Assembly: GCF_016741935.1 (NCBI RefSeq)
Contig: NZ_JAERRG010000012.1
Coordinates: forward strand, 1 to 64,000
Reading direction: 5' to 3'
DNA from: Streptomyces endocoffeicus
GTDB taxonomy: Bacteria > Actinomycetota > Actinomycetes > Streptomycetales > Streptomycetaceae
Length of the DNA: 64,000 nt
Part shown: positions 35,231 through 43,827 of the stretch, piece after piece
Numbering within the stretch: position 1 is the stretch's first letter
Layout: every line of letters begins with the position of its first letter
Program-made: the position numbers and the translations under genes
The notes under the pieces: generated by a model
Told to the model about the DNA's origin: nothing
What the model saw: the letters and a program-made list of their open reading frames with translations, nothing else
The model's database searches: none

Positions 35231-35541
35231 AGCGGCACGGCGTCACCGTCGTCACGGTGCCGCCGTCGTCACCAGGCTTCCGGCTGACGGGCCGCCAGGC
35301 GAGCCGGTGTCGGCCAAGCGGGTACTGGGCGCCGTACGGGGACGTCTCGCGGCCCCACGCATGCGGGAGTGCGGGCGGGCGCCAAGACCGCGACTGGCGG
35401 GCTACCGCGACCGGCGGCCGCGGACGGGCTGCAGGCGGGCTACGGAAGCGTCAGAAACCGCGTACGTCAGGAGATCCCGCGTACGCCAGCGGCCGACGCC
35501 CAAACCGCCTGCGTCAACGGCCGACGCCCAAACCGCGTGCG
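35231..35541. other. intergenic region with short repeats
   Basis: The gap lies upstream of the PP2C gene. At 35488-35556 a 26-27 bp unit containing CGGCCGACGCCCAAACCGC is repeated, running up to the DUF6227 stop codon. No gene or clear terminator is evident. Confidence 0.5.
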
Positions 35542-36312
35542 TCAGAGGTCGACGCCCAGCGCGCGGGCGTGGCGGTCGGCCGCGAGCTCCGCCGAGACCT
35601 CGTCGAGGTACACCTCGCACACCAGCCGGCCGTCCCGGGTCAGGTTGTGCTCCAGCTCCCACAGCACGATCTCGTCCCCTCCAGTGAGGAGGAAGGCGTG
35701 CTCGTAGAAGCGGCACCAGGTCGCGTCGGGACCGCCGGAGCGGCGCCGGGGCTTGGGCGCGAGGGCGATGTCATGCGCGAACGCGGTGGCCAGCAGCCGC
35801 TCGGTCTCCTCGCCCGGACGGTCGGGGTTCTCCGCGCGGCGCAGGACGCGACGGGCGTGGTCGGCCGAGTTGTCGGCCACATACGCACGAGAGGTCTCCA
35901 CCGGCTCGGCCGTGTGCAGCAGCTGGTCCGGGAGCCACAGCGGTAACCCGTCGAGCTCCTCCCAGCGGGCGCCGCCGAGGCGCTCATGGACGCGGCGCTC
36001 GGCCAGCGCCAGGGCGTCCTCGTCCGCGTAGAGCTCGTACAGCGGGCGGCCGCCCTCGCCGGTGTTGTGCTCCAGCTCCCACAGCAGCAGGCTGCTGCCG
36101 TCGGGGAGCAGGAAGACATGCCGATAGGTGCTGTACCCGAGCTGGCCGCACCGCTCATTGCACTGCCGGCAGGACCGCAGCTCGGACTGGTGCATCAGGG
36201 CGCTGCGCGCCTGGGCCAGCACCGCCTCGTCGATCTCGAAGCCGTTCTGCGCACGGGCGAGCAGCCCGTCCATCAGCTCGGCAGGGGTCCCTTCCCCTCG
36301 TGAGTGCCCCAT
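35542..36312 (-). CDS. DUF6227-family protein
   Basis: A 256-residue cytoplasmic protein with an internal duplication: two halves each carry a 'FLL..G....LWELEHN' motif followed by a 'EVY/ELY' strand. It matches the Streptomyces DUF6227 family of unknown function. Cys-x-x-Cys-containing 'SCRQCNERCG' near residue 50 could bind metal. ATG at 36312 has GGAGGAGAGAC upstream. Codon 123 is TTA (35944-35946), so synthesis probably requires bldA tRNA and is linked to development. Confidence 0.75.
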   Translation of the reverse strand: MGHSRGEGTPAELMDGLLARAQNGFEIDEAVLAQARSALMHQSELRSCRQCNERCGQLGYSTYRHVFLLPDGSSLLLWELEHNTGEGGRPLYELYADEDALALAERRVHERLGGARWEELDGLPLWLPDQLLHTAEPVETSRAYVADNSADHARRVLRRAENPDRPGEETERLLATAFAHDIALAPKPRRRSGGPDATWCRFYEHAFLLTGGDEIVLWELEHNLTRDGRLVCEVYLDEVSAELAADRHARALGVDL

Positions 36313-36875
36313 GTCTCTCCTCCCGCCTCCCGGCGTAGATTCGCCGCGCCCCCCGGGCGACCACTTCGCGCACTTAGCGTAGCGGCGTGAACACGCGCCG
36401 CGCTGCGGTTCGGCGAAGCTGTCGGTGTGACTGTGCCTCACTCACTCCTGCGTCGTAGAGCCTGGATGTATCACTCGTCCGACCGGTCGAACAAGCGCGG
36501 GGGCCGGGGGCAGGGCGACCCGGCCGGTCACCACGTGGCCATCGGCGCTCCACCGCCCCGTCACCACACCGCCGTCGTCCGGCCGTTGCCCGGCGGCCGA
36601 GCGCCCGCGGGCCACCCCCGTGCCACCGTCTCGTCCCCGCCCCACCGCGGCCCGGCAGCCGCCCTCCTCCCCTCCTCATAAAAGGGATTCAGATTCCGCT
36701 GGGCCAAATGGAGCTCGCATTGGTCCCCCTTAGCGGGATTCTCGGATAACACGCACCGGAAGAGCCGCACTATGCCGGACGGGTGAAGCTGACTGGCGGC
36801 CCGAAGCCTTAACTGATGAGCTTCGTTGTGTCATGCGTCCGTGAATTCGCGGAGCAACCCAGACGGAGGATTTAA
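36313..36875. other. intergenic region before the secreted-protein cluster
   Basis: A 563-bp divergent gap. The part nearest 36876 is lower in GC and should hold the promoter of the first secreted protein, with GGAGGA five bases before its GTG. Open frames across 36374-36770 are composition-driven. No gene is supported. Confidence 0.5.
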
Positions 36876-37232
36876 GTGAACATCGGCAAGAAGGCAGTTC
36901 TTCTGACCGCGGCCGCCGGCGCTCTGGTCATCGGTGGCGCGGGCGGTGCCCTGGCCAACAACAACGACGACTTCATCGCGCAGCTCAACCACTGCGACAC
37001 GGCCACCGGTGCCACCAGCAACCTCGGCGGCGCCGCCGCCACCGGCGACATCAACCTCGGCTCGGACTGCGTCAACTTCACCAACAGCAGCGGTTCGGTC
37101 GTCCAGGCCAACAAGTGCGACACGCACACCGGCATCACGCTGGTCACCGGCGCCGCCGCTCCGACGGGCGACACCAACATCGGCTCCAAGTGCGCGAACA
37201 TCGCCGTCGACGAGGACAGCGGCCGCCACTGA
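36876..37232 (+). CDS. small secreted cysteine-repeat protein A
   Basis: A 118-residue protein with an N-terminal signal peptide ('KKAVLLTAAAGALVIGGAGG', cleavage near 28). The mature part is two repeats of about 40 residues. Each runs Cys-Asp-Thr-x-Thr-Gly ... Gly-Asp-x-Asn-x-Gly-Ser-x-Cys-x-Asn, with Cys at 40, 65, 81 and 106, equally spaced within pairs. This looks like a disulfide-stabilised surface or secreted protein. It is clearly paralogous to the protein at 38194. No named family is recognised; it is not a chaplin or rodlin by motif. GTG at 36876 has a strong GGAGGA site. Confidence 0.75.
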   Translation: MNIGKKAVLLTAAAGALVIGGAGGALANNNDDFIAQLNHCDTATGATSNLGGAAATGDINLGSDCVNFTNSSGSVVQANKCDTHTGITLVTGAAAPTGDTNIGSKCANIAVDEDSGRH

Positions 37233-37246
37233 GTCGCTGACCCTTT

Positions 37247-37276
37247 CATGGTGTTCCCGCCCGCGGTAACACCATG
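37247..37276. terminator. hairpin after secreted protein A
   Basis: CATGGTGTT and AACACCATG flank a 12-base loop 15 bp after the stop codon. It ends the first gene of the cluster. Confidence 0.6.
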
Positions 37277-37298
37277 AGGCATCCCCCCGTTGGGAATC

Positions 37299-37327
37299 GC
37301 GGCCCTGGAAGCCTCTTCCAGGGCCGC
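37299..37327. terminator. second hairpin after secreted protein A
   Basis: GCGGCCCTGGAA and its exact complement flank GCCTC. The stem is strong and without a T-run, lying upstream of the next secreted-protein gene. Confidence 0.6.
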
Positions 37328-37396
37328 TGCCATGAGAAAGGCTTTTCGGTGACGGTGCTGAGCGTGCCGCACCCGAAGCCCGATTGGAGGCTCTTT

Positions 37397-37951
37397 ATGC
37401 ACAAGCGCAAAAGGACGGCGCTTCTAGCGGCGACCATGGGCGCGCTGCTCATCGGCGGTGCGGGCGGAGCCGAAGCCACCGGCCCCGGTCCCAGCCGCTC
37501 CACCGGCGCCAACGGCGGGACGCAGAGCAATCGCTGCACCACCAGTTCCGTCGTCGGCACCATCACCGTGGCGGCCGGCCCGACCGAGATCAGCAATCAG
37601 ACCGACTGCGTCAACACCGCCGAATCGGGTGTGACGACGCAGGAGAACCGCTGCCGTACCCACTCCGTCATCGGTCCGATCACCGTCGCGCTGGCTCCCG
37701 GATCCGAAATCAAGAACGGGACCAACTGCGTTAACGTCAGCGAGTCGGGCGGGGTCACGAAGCAGACCAACAACTGCCGCACCACCTCCGTGACGGGCCC
37801 GATCACCATCGGCCCCGGCTCCGAGGTCACCAACGAGACCAACTGCGTCAATGCCGCGGGCGCCGATCCTCAGAACGGAACTCAGGGGAAGAGCGCGAAC
37901 GGCACGAAGAGCGGCAAGAGCGGTGGCCAGGGAAACCGTCAGCACTCCTGA
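37397..37951 (+). CDS. small secreted cysteine-repeat protein C (three repeats)
   Basis: A 184-residue protein. The signal peptide 'RTALLAATMGALLIGGAGGA' precedes three imperfect repeats of about 38 residues of the form Cys-(R/T)-T-x-Ser-V-x-G-x-I-T ... Thr-(Asn/Asp)-Cys-Val-Asn. The Lys/Gly/Ser-rich tail is flexible. It shares the Cys-x23/24-Cys-Val-Asn core with proteins A and B, so the three genes form one family. ATG at 37397 has GGAGG six bases upstream. A cell-surface function is inferred from export and disulfide pattern only. Confidence 0.72.
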   Translation: MHKRKRTALLAATMGALLIGGAGGAEATGPGPSRSTGANGGTQSNRCTTSSVVGTITVAAGPTEISNQTDCVNTAESGVTTQENRCRTHSVIGPITVALAPGSEIKNGTNCVNVSESGGVTKQTNNCRTTSVTGPITIGPGSEVTNETNCVNAAGADPQNGTQGKSANGTKSGKSGGQGNRQHS

Positions 37952-38005
37952 AACACCGAACCTCCGGCACTCACCACCGAGCTCCGGAATCATCCGCTCG
38001 CCATG

Positions 38006-38050
38006 AACGCGGCCTTGGGGAAACTCTCCCCGGGGCCGCGTTCATTTTTT
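38006..38050 (+). terminator. Rho-independent terminator
   Basis: AACGCGGCC and GGCCGCGTT form the base of a long stem, followed by CATTTTTT. This is one of the few terminators in the window with a true T-run. Confidence 0.8.
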
Positions 38051-38193
38051 CGTTTCCACGGACGGCCGAATATACCTTTACTGTGGCGGATGGGTGATGC
38101 TTTCGATTCTCCCGGATCCCGGCTTGCGGAAATCTCGTTCAAGAGGTGTCTGCGGAATTTTCGCGGAGAACCCGATATGGAGGCACCAGAACA

Positions 38194-38757
38194 ATGCAGA
38201 TCGGTAAGAAGGCAGCTCTCATGGCCGCGGCGGCCGCGGGCACAATGGTGGTCGGTGGCGCCGGCAGCGCGAGTGCCCATGGCCTCTTCCCGCAGTCCAG
38301 CGGGGCTCAGCGAAACCTCTGTGACACGGCCACCGGCGCCACCAGCAACCTCGGCGGCGCCGCCACCACCGGCGACCTCAACCTCGGCTCGGACTGCGTC
38401 AACTTCAGCAGCGGTCACAACGGTTCGGTCATCCAGGCCAACGAGTGCGACACGGCCACCGGCACCACGCTGGTCACCGGCGCCGCCGCCCCGACGGGCG
38501 ACACCAGCATCGGCGCCAAGTGCGCGAACATCGCCCTCGCCGAGCCGGACCCGGTCGTCGTCGTTCACAAGGACCCGCCGAAGAAGCAGCACAAGGCCAA
38601 GGACTCGCACAAGGCCAAGAAGCAGCACAAGGCCAAGTCCTCACACAAGGCCAAGGACCCGCACAAGAAGGACAAGTGCGCGCACAAGGCGACCAAGCAC
38701 CACAAGGCCAAGGTCTCGCACAAGGCCAAGGCCAAGAAGAAGGACTGCAAGCACTGA
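38194..38757 (+). CDS. small secreted cysteine-repeat protein B with Lys/His-rich tail
   Basis: A 187-residue protein. The signal peptide is 'KKAALMAAAAAGTMVVGGAG', with cleavage near Ala-His 28-29. Two repeats nearly identical to protein A follow (Cys 43, 68, 85, 110), then a striking Lys/His/Ala-rich tail of about 70 residues built on 'HKAKKQHKAK' units with two more cysteines. The tail would be strongly basic and may bind wall polymers or metal. It is a recent duplicate of the 36876 gene by sequence. ATG at 38194 is preceded by GGAGG at ten bases. Confidence 0.72.
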   Translation: MQIGKKAALMAAAAAGTMVVGGAGSASAHGLFPQSSGAQRNLCDTATGATSNLGGAATTGDLNLGSDCVNFSSGHNGSVIQANECDTATGTTLVTGAAAPTGDTSIGAKCANIALAEPDPVVVVHKDPPKKQHKAKDSHKAKKQHKAKSSHKAKDPHKKDKCAHKATKHHKAKVSHKAKAKKKDCKH

Positions 38758-38780
38758 CGGTAGAGCAGGCGGTCAGGCAG

Positions 38781-38817
38781 GCGGCGCCCCCGGAAGAACG
38801 GCTTCCGGGGGCGCCGC
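38781..38817. terminator. hairpin terminator
   Basis: A 16-bp perfect stem (GCGGCGCCCCCGGAAG) with loop AACGG lies between convergent secreted protein B and the beta-helix protein. Confidence 0.7.
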
Positions 38818-38861
38818 GGCGTTCAGCAGGGTCGGTCGGTTCAGCGGTCGTCACGCCTCTC

Positions 38862-39956
38862 TCAGCATCCGGCGAGGGCCGGTACACACTGATTCGGGTT
38901 GTTCCCGGTGACCGTGGTCGCGGTGAGCGTGATCGAGCCGCCGTCGGTGAAGATCCCACCGCCCTGGCCGCCATTGGCCGTATTACCGGTCACGGTATCG
39001 CCGGTCATTTGTGTGGAACCCGCGTGCTGGAACACACCGCCGCCATTCAGCGTGGCGGTATTCCCGTTCACCGTGGTGGACTGTACGCGCAGTGCGCTGC
39101 CCATATTGGTGATACCGCCACCGAAACTGCCGGCGGTGTTCTCGGTCACCCGGCCGCCGTTGATCGTGAGATCTCCGATCGCGGTGGAGATGCCGCCGCC
39201 CTCGAAGTTGGTGGTCCGGTTCCGGGCGATCCCGACGGCGCTCAACAGCGTCGTTCCGAAGTTGCTGACGCCACCGCCCGAGCTGTCCGCGGTATTGTCC
39301 GAAATGTTGCCGCCCGAGACGCTGAGAGTGGCCGACGTATTGATGTGAATACCGCCGCCGTCCCCCGCGGAATTGTGCGTCACATCCGTGCCCGAAAGCA
39401 CCCCCGAGCCGCCCGAGGCGATTTCGATACCCCCGCCGACATTGCTCGCGGTGTTGCCCGTGACCGTGGACTGGATGAGCCGCAGCGAGCCCCCGTCGAG
39501 GATGCCACCGCCGTCGGTGCCCGCCCCCGAGGTCGCCCGGCCCCCCGAGAAGGTCACGCCGTTGACCGTAAGGCTTCCACCGGGCGCGATCTCCGCGATC
39601 CGGAAGTCCGCCGCGGACGCGCTGCGTCTGATGGTCGCCAGAGTCCCACTGATGGTCACGTCACGGGTGATGAGCGGCAGTCCGTCAGCGCCGTTGGGAC
39701 CGGTGAACGCCGCGGAGCCCAGCGTGTACACACACCCCGTGGTCAGAACGACGGACCCTCCCGAGGGCGAGCTGTTGGCCTCGCTCACCGCGTTGACCAG
39801 CGCCGCCGCGTCCCCGCAGGGCACCGGGGCCGCCTTCTCACCCTCCTTACCGCTGCCTCCCTTTCCTTCGGCGGACGCCGGAGCGGAGACCGCCCATGCC
39901 GATACCGCCAGCGCCATGACGGGGATCAGACCCCGGATCGTTGTCGCGAGTCGCAC
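38862..39956 (-). CDS. secreted right-handed beta-helix protein
   Basis: A 364-residue protein with a signal peptide ('GLIPVMALAVSAWAVSAPAS'). The body is made of repeating parallel beta-helix coils of the Thr-Gly-Asn-Thr-Ala ... Gly-Gly-Gly-Ile/Val type ('STVTGNTASNVGGGIEI', 'NSAGDGGGIHI', 'NTAGSFGGGITNMG'). The pattern matches polymorphic-outer-membrane/choice-of-anchor beta-helix proteins, often surface or adhesion-related, or carbohydrate-active. No catalytic residues can be named. It begins at 39956 with AAGGAG upstream and ends in 'NQCVPALAGC'. It is probably exported like its neighbours. Confidence 0.78.
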   Translation of the reverse strand: MRLATTIRGLIPVMALAVSAWAVSAPASAEGKGGSGKEGEKAAPVPCGDAAALVNAVSEANSSPSGGSVVLTTGCVYTLGSAAFTGPNGADGLPLITRDVTISGTLATIRRSASAADFRIAEIAPGGSLTVNGVTFSGGRATSGAGTDGGGILDGGSLRLIQSTVTGNTASNVGGGIEIASGGSGVLSGTDVTHNSAGDGGGIHINTSATLSVSGGNISDNTADSSGGGVSNFGTTLLSAVGIARNRTTNFEGGGISTAIGDLTINGGRVTENTAGSFGGGITNMGSALRVQSTTVNGNTATLNGGGVFQHAGSTQMTGDTVTGNTANGGQGGGIFTDGGSITLTATTVTGNNPNQCVPALAGC

Positions 39957-40141
39957 GAGGAGTCTCCTTAAGCGTTTCCGAGCAGCGGGCCAGACGCAGC
40001 AGGTTCAGGCTCTTCGCTCGAGTACCGCTCGGCATCCGCTCAAGCGCCGGTCGAGTGAGACTCGATCTTCTGTACGACGGGGGTGAGAACCCCCCGTTCC
40101 CGGGCCGCGGAAGACAGCGCGGCGGGACCCTCAGGAACGAT

Positions 40142-40175
40142 GAAACCGCAGGTCACCAATGGCGCCTGCGGTTTC
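40142..40175 (-). terminator. terminator for tRNA-Lys
   Basis: GAAACCGCAGG and its exact complement flank a 12-base loop, just 3' of the minus-strand tRNA-Lys. Confidence 0.75.
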
Positions 40176-40180
40176 CGAGG

Positions 40181-40253
40181 TGGGTCATCAGGGGCTCGAA
40201 CCCTGAACCAATGGATTAAAAGTCCACTGCTCTGCCAATTGAGCTAATGACCC
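40181..40253 (-). tRNA. tRNA-Lys (anticodon UUU)
   Basis: A full cloverleaf on the minus strand. It has the seven-base acceptor stem GGGTCAT/ATGACCC, discriminator A, the loop CTTTTAA with anticodon TTT, and a GGTTCGAGCC T-arm. No CCA is encoded. A hairpin terminator follows. Confidence 0.97.
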
Positions 40254-40371
40254 GCACCCCCGCAGCATAGCCCGGCGAGGGGCCAACACCCGAGCCAATA
40301 CCCTCCGGGAGCGAAAGGCCGTGCAACAGCGTGGTGTTGCACGGCCCGATCAGCCGCGTCGCACAGCTCGA

Positions 40372-42711
40372 TCAGCCGTTGCGCTTCCAGCGCGGCTTGT
40401 CGGCGCGGCGGTCGAAGGACCGGTCGTGCGAGCTGCCGGAGCGCTCGTACGAACGGCCGCCGGTGGTGGTGCCGCCCCGGTGGTCGTCACGGCGACCCGG
40501 GCGGTCGTCACGACGGTCGCGGTTGAACGGACGGTCCGTGCCACGGTGGTTGTGGTCGCGGCGCTCGAAGGAGCGGCCACCACGGTCGTTGTTCTCCCGG
40601 CGGTCGCGGCCGAAGCCACGGTCGTCGCGGCGCTCGTACGGACGGCTGCCGCCACGGTCGTCACGGCGGTTGAAGCCGCCACGGTCATCCCGGCGGTCGC
40701 GGCCGAACGAGCGGTCGTCACGGCGGTCCCGGCCGACGCCACGGTCGTTGTCCCGGCGGTCCCGGTCCCGGTCGCGGTCACGGCCGAAGCGGTCGTCGCG
40801 ACGGTCGTCCCGTCGGTCGTCACGGCGGTCATCGCGCCGGTCGCGGTTGAAGCCGCGGTCCCGGTCGCCGTCCCGGCGGTCGTACGAACGGCCGCCCCGG
40901 TCGTCACGGCGGTTGAAGCCGCCACGGTCGTCACGGCGGTCGTCACGACGGTCGCGGTTGAAGCCGCGGTCCCGGTCGCCGTCCCGACGGTCGAAGGAAC
41001 GGCCGCCACGGTCGTCCCGGCCCCGGTCGTTGTCCCGGCGGTCGTACGAGGAGCGGCGCGGCGCCTCGCCGTCACCCGCGCCCTCGACGGCCTCGGCCCC
41101 CGCGCCCTTCACTGCGGGCACCGTCGCGGGCTCCGCCGTACGCTGCGCCGGCAGCGTCACGGCGGCGGCCTCGGCCACCGTCTCCGCCCCGGCCTCAGCC
41201 GCGGTCGCGGTCGCGGTCGCGGACTCCGCCGGTGCCACGGTCTCGCCGCGCTCGCGCGCCGCCCGCGCGGACAGCCGGTCGGCCTCCTCGCGGAGCTCGG
41301 TCGCGCGCCGCTGCGCCCGCTCCAGCTCCCGGGTGAGGTCCTGCGCCTCGCGCTCGGCCTGCTTGGCCGCGTTCGAGGCCGCCTCCGCCTGCACCTCGGT
41401 GAGCGAACGCGCGCCCGTGATCTTGGCCACGTCCTCGTCGAAGGCTCCGCCGCCACCGACGATGTGGCGCGAGGCGTCGACGCCCGCGTCCTCCATCAGC
41501 CGGAAGATCTGGCGGCGCTGGTGCGGCAGGGCCAGCGAGACGACGGTGCCGCTCTGGCCCGCCCGCGCCGTACGGCCGGAGCGGTGCAGATAGTCCTTGT
41601 GGTCACCGGCCGGGTCCACGTTCAGCACCAGGTCGATGCCGTCGACGTGGATACCGCGCGCGGCGACGTCCGTGGCGACGAGCACATTGACGTACCCGTC
41701 CTTGAAGTCGGCCAGGGTGCGGGTGCGCGCGCCCTGCGTCATGCCGCCGTGCAGCGCGTCGGCGCGTACCCCCGCGTCGCACAGCTGCTCGGCGACCCGG
41801 TCGCAGCCCAGCTGGGTGCGGACGAAGATGATCGTGCGGCCCTTGCGCGCCGCGATGGCGGCGGTGACCGGCGCCTTGTCCTTCGGCTTCACGACCAGCA
41901 CATGGTGGGTCATGGTCGAGACGGCGCCCGCGGACGGGTCCACCTCGTGGGTGACCGGGTCGACCAGGTAGCGCTTGACCAGGGTGTCGATCTCGTTCTC
42001 GAGCGTCGCGGAGAACAGCAGCCGCTGCCCGCCCTGCGGCACCAGGTTGAGGATCTCGGTGACCTCGGGCAGGAAGCCCATGTCGGCCATCTGGTCGGCC
42101 TCGTCGAGGACCGCGATCTGCACCTTGTCCAGGGACGCGGCACCGCGCTCGATGATGTCGCGCAGCCGGCCCGGGGTGGCGACCAGAATGTCCACGCCGC
42201 GCTCCAGCGCGTAGATCTGATTGCCCATCGAAGTGCCGCCGCAGACGACCTTGAGCTTGAGGCCGAGAACATCGCCGTACGGCTGCAGCGCGTCGCTCAC
42301 CTGCATCGCGAGTTCGCGGGTCGGGGTGAGGATCAGCCCGCGGGGGCGCTTCTTCTCGGTGTGGCCGCCCGCCAGCGTGGTCAGCAGCGGAAGGCCGAAC
42401 GAGAGGGTCTTGCCGGAGCCGGTACGGCCGCGGCCGAGGATGTCGCGTCCGGCGAGGGCGTCGGGGATGGTCGCGGCCTGGATCGGGAAGGGCGTGGTGA
42501 CGCCGTTCTGCGCCAGCTTGCGGACGATCTGCTCAGAGAGGCCGAGGTCGGCGAATGTGATGTCGGGCGCCTTAGGGGTGTCGGGGGCTTCCGTGGCGGC
42601 TTGCTCGTTCTGCTCCGACGGCTCGAACGGCTCGGCCGGGGCGGCCGGGGCGGTCAGCTCGCTCGTCTCGTCGAGGGCGGGCATGACGGCGTGATCAGTG
42701 GAAACGGACAT
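40372..42711 (-). CDS. DEAD-box RNA helicase with long RDD/RGG-rich tail
   Basis: A 779-residue protein. The N-terminal helicase core has the Q motif ('GVTTPFPIQAATIP'), motif I GRGRTGSGKT, 'PTREL', 'TPGR', DEAD at about residue 203, SAT, and the motif VI 'HRSGRTARAG'. A coiled coil at about 425-490 is followed by a tail of about 230 residues made of Arg/Asp/Gly repeats ('DRGGFNRRDD', 'RRDDRRDDR'). It is a cold-shock or ribosome-assembly type RNA helicase (RhlE/CsdA-like), and the tail probably binds RNA. It lies next to tRNA-Lys and terminates near it. Confidence 0.92.
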   Translation of the reverse strand: MSVSTDHAVMPALDETSELTAPAAPAEPFEPSEQNEQAATEAPDTPKAPDITFADLGLSEQIVRKLAQNGVTTPFPIQAATIPDALAGRDILGRGRTGSGKTLSFGLPLLTTLAGGHTEKKRPRGLILTPTRELAMQVSDALQPYGDVLGLKLKVVCGGTSMGNQIYALERGVDILVATPGRLRDIIERGAASLDKVQIAVLDEADQMADMGFLPEVTEILNLVPQGGQRLLFSATLENEIDTLVKRYLVDPVTHEVDPSAGAVSTMTHHVLVVKPKDKAPVTAAIAARKGRTIIFVRTQLGCDRVAEQLCDAGVRADALHGGMTQGARTRTLADFKDGYVNVLVATDVAARGIHVDGIDLVLNVDPAGDHKDYLHRSGRTARAGQSGTVVSLALPHQRRQIFRLMEDAGVDASRHIVGGGGAFDEDVAKITGARSLTEVQAEAASNAAKQAEREAQDLTRELERAQRRATELREEADRLSARAARERGETVAPAESATATATAAEAGAETVAEAAAVTLPAQRTAEPATVPAVKGAGAEAVEGAGDGEAPRRSSYDRRDNDRGRDDRGGRSFDRRDGDRDRGFNRDRRDDRRDDRGGFNRRDDRGGRSYDRRDGDRDRGFNRDRRDDRRDDRRDDRRDDRFGRDRDRDRDRRDNDRGVGRDRRDDRSFGRDRRDDRGGFNRRDDRGGSRPYERRDDRGFGRDRRENNDRGGRSFERRDHNHRGTDRPFNRDRRDDRPGRRDDHRGGTTTGGRSYERSGSSHDRSFDRRADKPRWKRNG
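40384..41060. repeat. imperfect repeats encoding the DEAD-box helicase tail
   Basis: Many copies of GGTCGTCACGGCGG-like units (9-36 bp, all multiples of three) code for Arg-Arg-Asp-Asp-Arg stretches. The repeats are exact enough to permit slippage without frameshift. Confidence 0.7.
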
Positions 42712-42934
42712 GCGAAATGCGAAACCTTCCGGAGTCTCGGCACGCGCCCAAACTCCGTGTGTTGTCGCAAACGACCGCCTCTATGCGGTCAGCCACGGGA
42801 TGGCAAGGAACGCGCCTCACGGCGCACTTCTACGAGGCGCCGGGCAAATGGGATCAAACGATCTACCACCATACGCACCTCCACCCCTCAAGAGCAAATT
42901 CACTCCATCCGCGCCGGCCGGCGACGACTGGGCG

Positions 42935-43564
42935 CTACCCCGCGGGCTGGTCCGCCGGGGAGGCGGGCGCGGTCGGGGGCTCGGGGTCGGTCGGCTTCGG
43001 GTCCGGCACGCTCGGCGGCGGGCTCGACGGCCGGGGCGCGGGCGGCGCGCCGGACGGGGTGGCGCCGCCCGGCTGCGGCGGGGCGGAGGGCGCCGGGCGG
43101 TGGTTCGGGGCGCCCTTCTTACCGGGCGGGGCCGAGGGGTCGGCCCCGGGGTCGGTCGCGGAGGCCGAGGCCGATCGGTCCTCGTCGTCCTTCTTCTTCC
43201 CCTTCTCGCCCTTCTTCCCCTTACCGTCCTTCTCGTCCCGATCGGAGTCCCCGTACGGCCGCCCTCTGTCGTCGGACCGCACCACGGCGCCGCCCGTGTC
43301 CGCCGCCCCGCCCTTCTGGTGGGAGCCGCGGTGTTTGTCCGGCCGCTCGGGGTCGTCGGAGATGCTCATGCAGCCGCCCAGCGCCAGGGCGACGGCCACG
43401 AGCGCCGCGACCGCCGCCCCGCGCACGGCGGCACGGGGCACGGCTGCATGGGGCGCGGCGGCACGGCGCACGGCTGCACGGGGCACGCGCCGGGGGGAAC
43501 GGGGGGAACGGTCGGAACGGGGGGTGCGAGGAGCGGGGGATCCGGGCACGGGGGATCCGGGCAT
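42935..43564 (-). CDS. hypothetical lipoprotein with charged and Pro-rich linker
   Basis: A 209-residue protein. An Arg/Pro-rich N-terminus precedes a hydrophobic segment with lipobox 'ALALGGC' near residue 68. A Lys/Asp/Glu-rich stretch ('KDGKGKKGEKGKKKDDED') follows, then a Pro-rich end with no recognisable fold. It is probably a surface lipoprotein with disordered ectodomain. ATG at 43564 with GGAGGTG upstream is chosen over a start at 43636. No family is recognised. Confidence 0.55.
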   Translation of the reverse strand: MPGSPVPGSPAPRTPRSDRSPRSPRRVPRAAVRRAAAPHAAVPRAAVRGAAVAALVAVALALGGCMSISDDPERPDKHRGSHQKGGAADTGGAVVRSDDRGRPYGDSDRDEKDGKGKKGEKGKKKDDEDRSASASATDPGADPSAPPGKKGAPNHRPAPSAPPQPGGATPSGAPPAPRPSSPPPSVPDPKPTDPEPPTAPASPADQPAG

Positions 43565-43676
43565 GCGCGGGACACCTCCAGACGGCAGGGATGTGACGCC
43601 CTGCCCAACTGGCGCGGCCCCGCCCAGGACACGCATGCGGTGCGGACCCGGCCCGCCGCGTAGACCGCGCGTCCGG

Positions 43677-43759
43677 CGTCGGTCGTAGGCGAGGGCGGCC
43701 AGAGGCGGTCGTAGGCGGGGGCGGCCGGAGGCGGTCGTAGGCGAGGGCGGCCGGCGTCG
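43677..43759. repeat. 26-29 bp tandem repeat, three copies
   Basis: Units containing GGTCGTAGGCGAGGGCGGCC are repeated three times between the lipoprotein and zincin genes. Confidence 0.75.
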
Positions 43760-43827
43760 GACATCGGCACCGGAATCAGGTGGCGCCCGCGATCAGGCCG
43801 TAGCCGAGGATCAGCCGTACCCGAAGA

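Noticed and set aside
40384..41060. CRISPR-like regular repeats
   Set aside because: Repeats are codon-length multiples inside the helicase reading frame with no unique spacers.
40321..43596. 1091-codon open frame on the plus strand
   Set aside because: Antisense to the DEAD-box helicase and low complexity in the Val/Ala-rich part.
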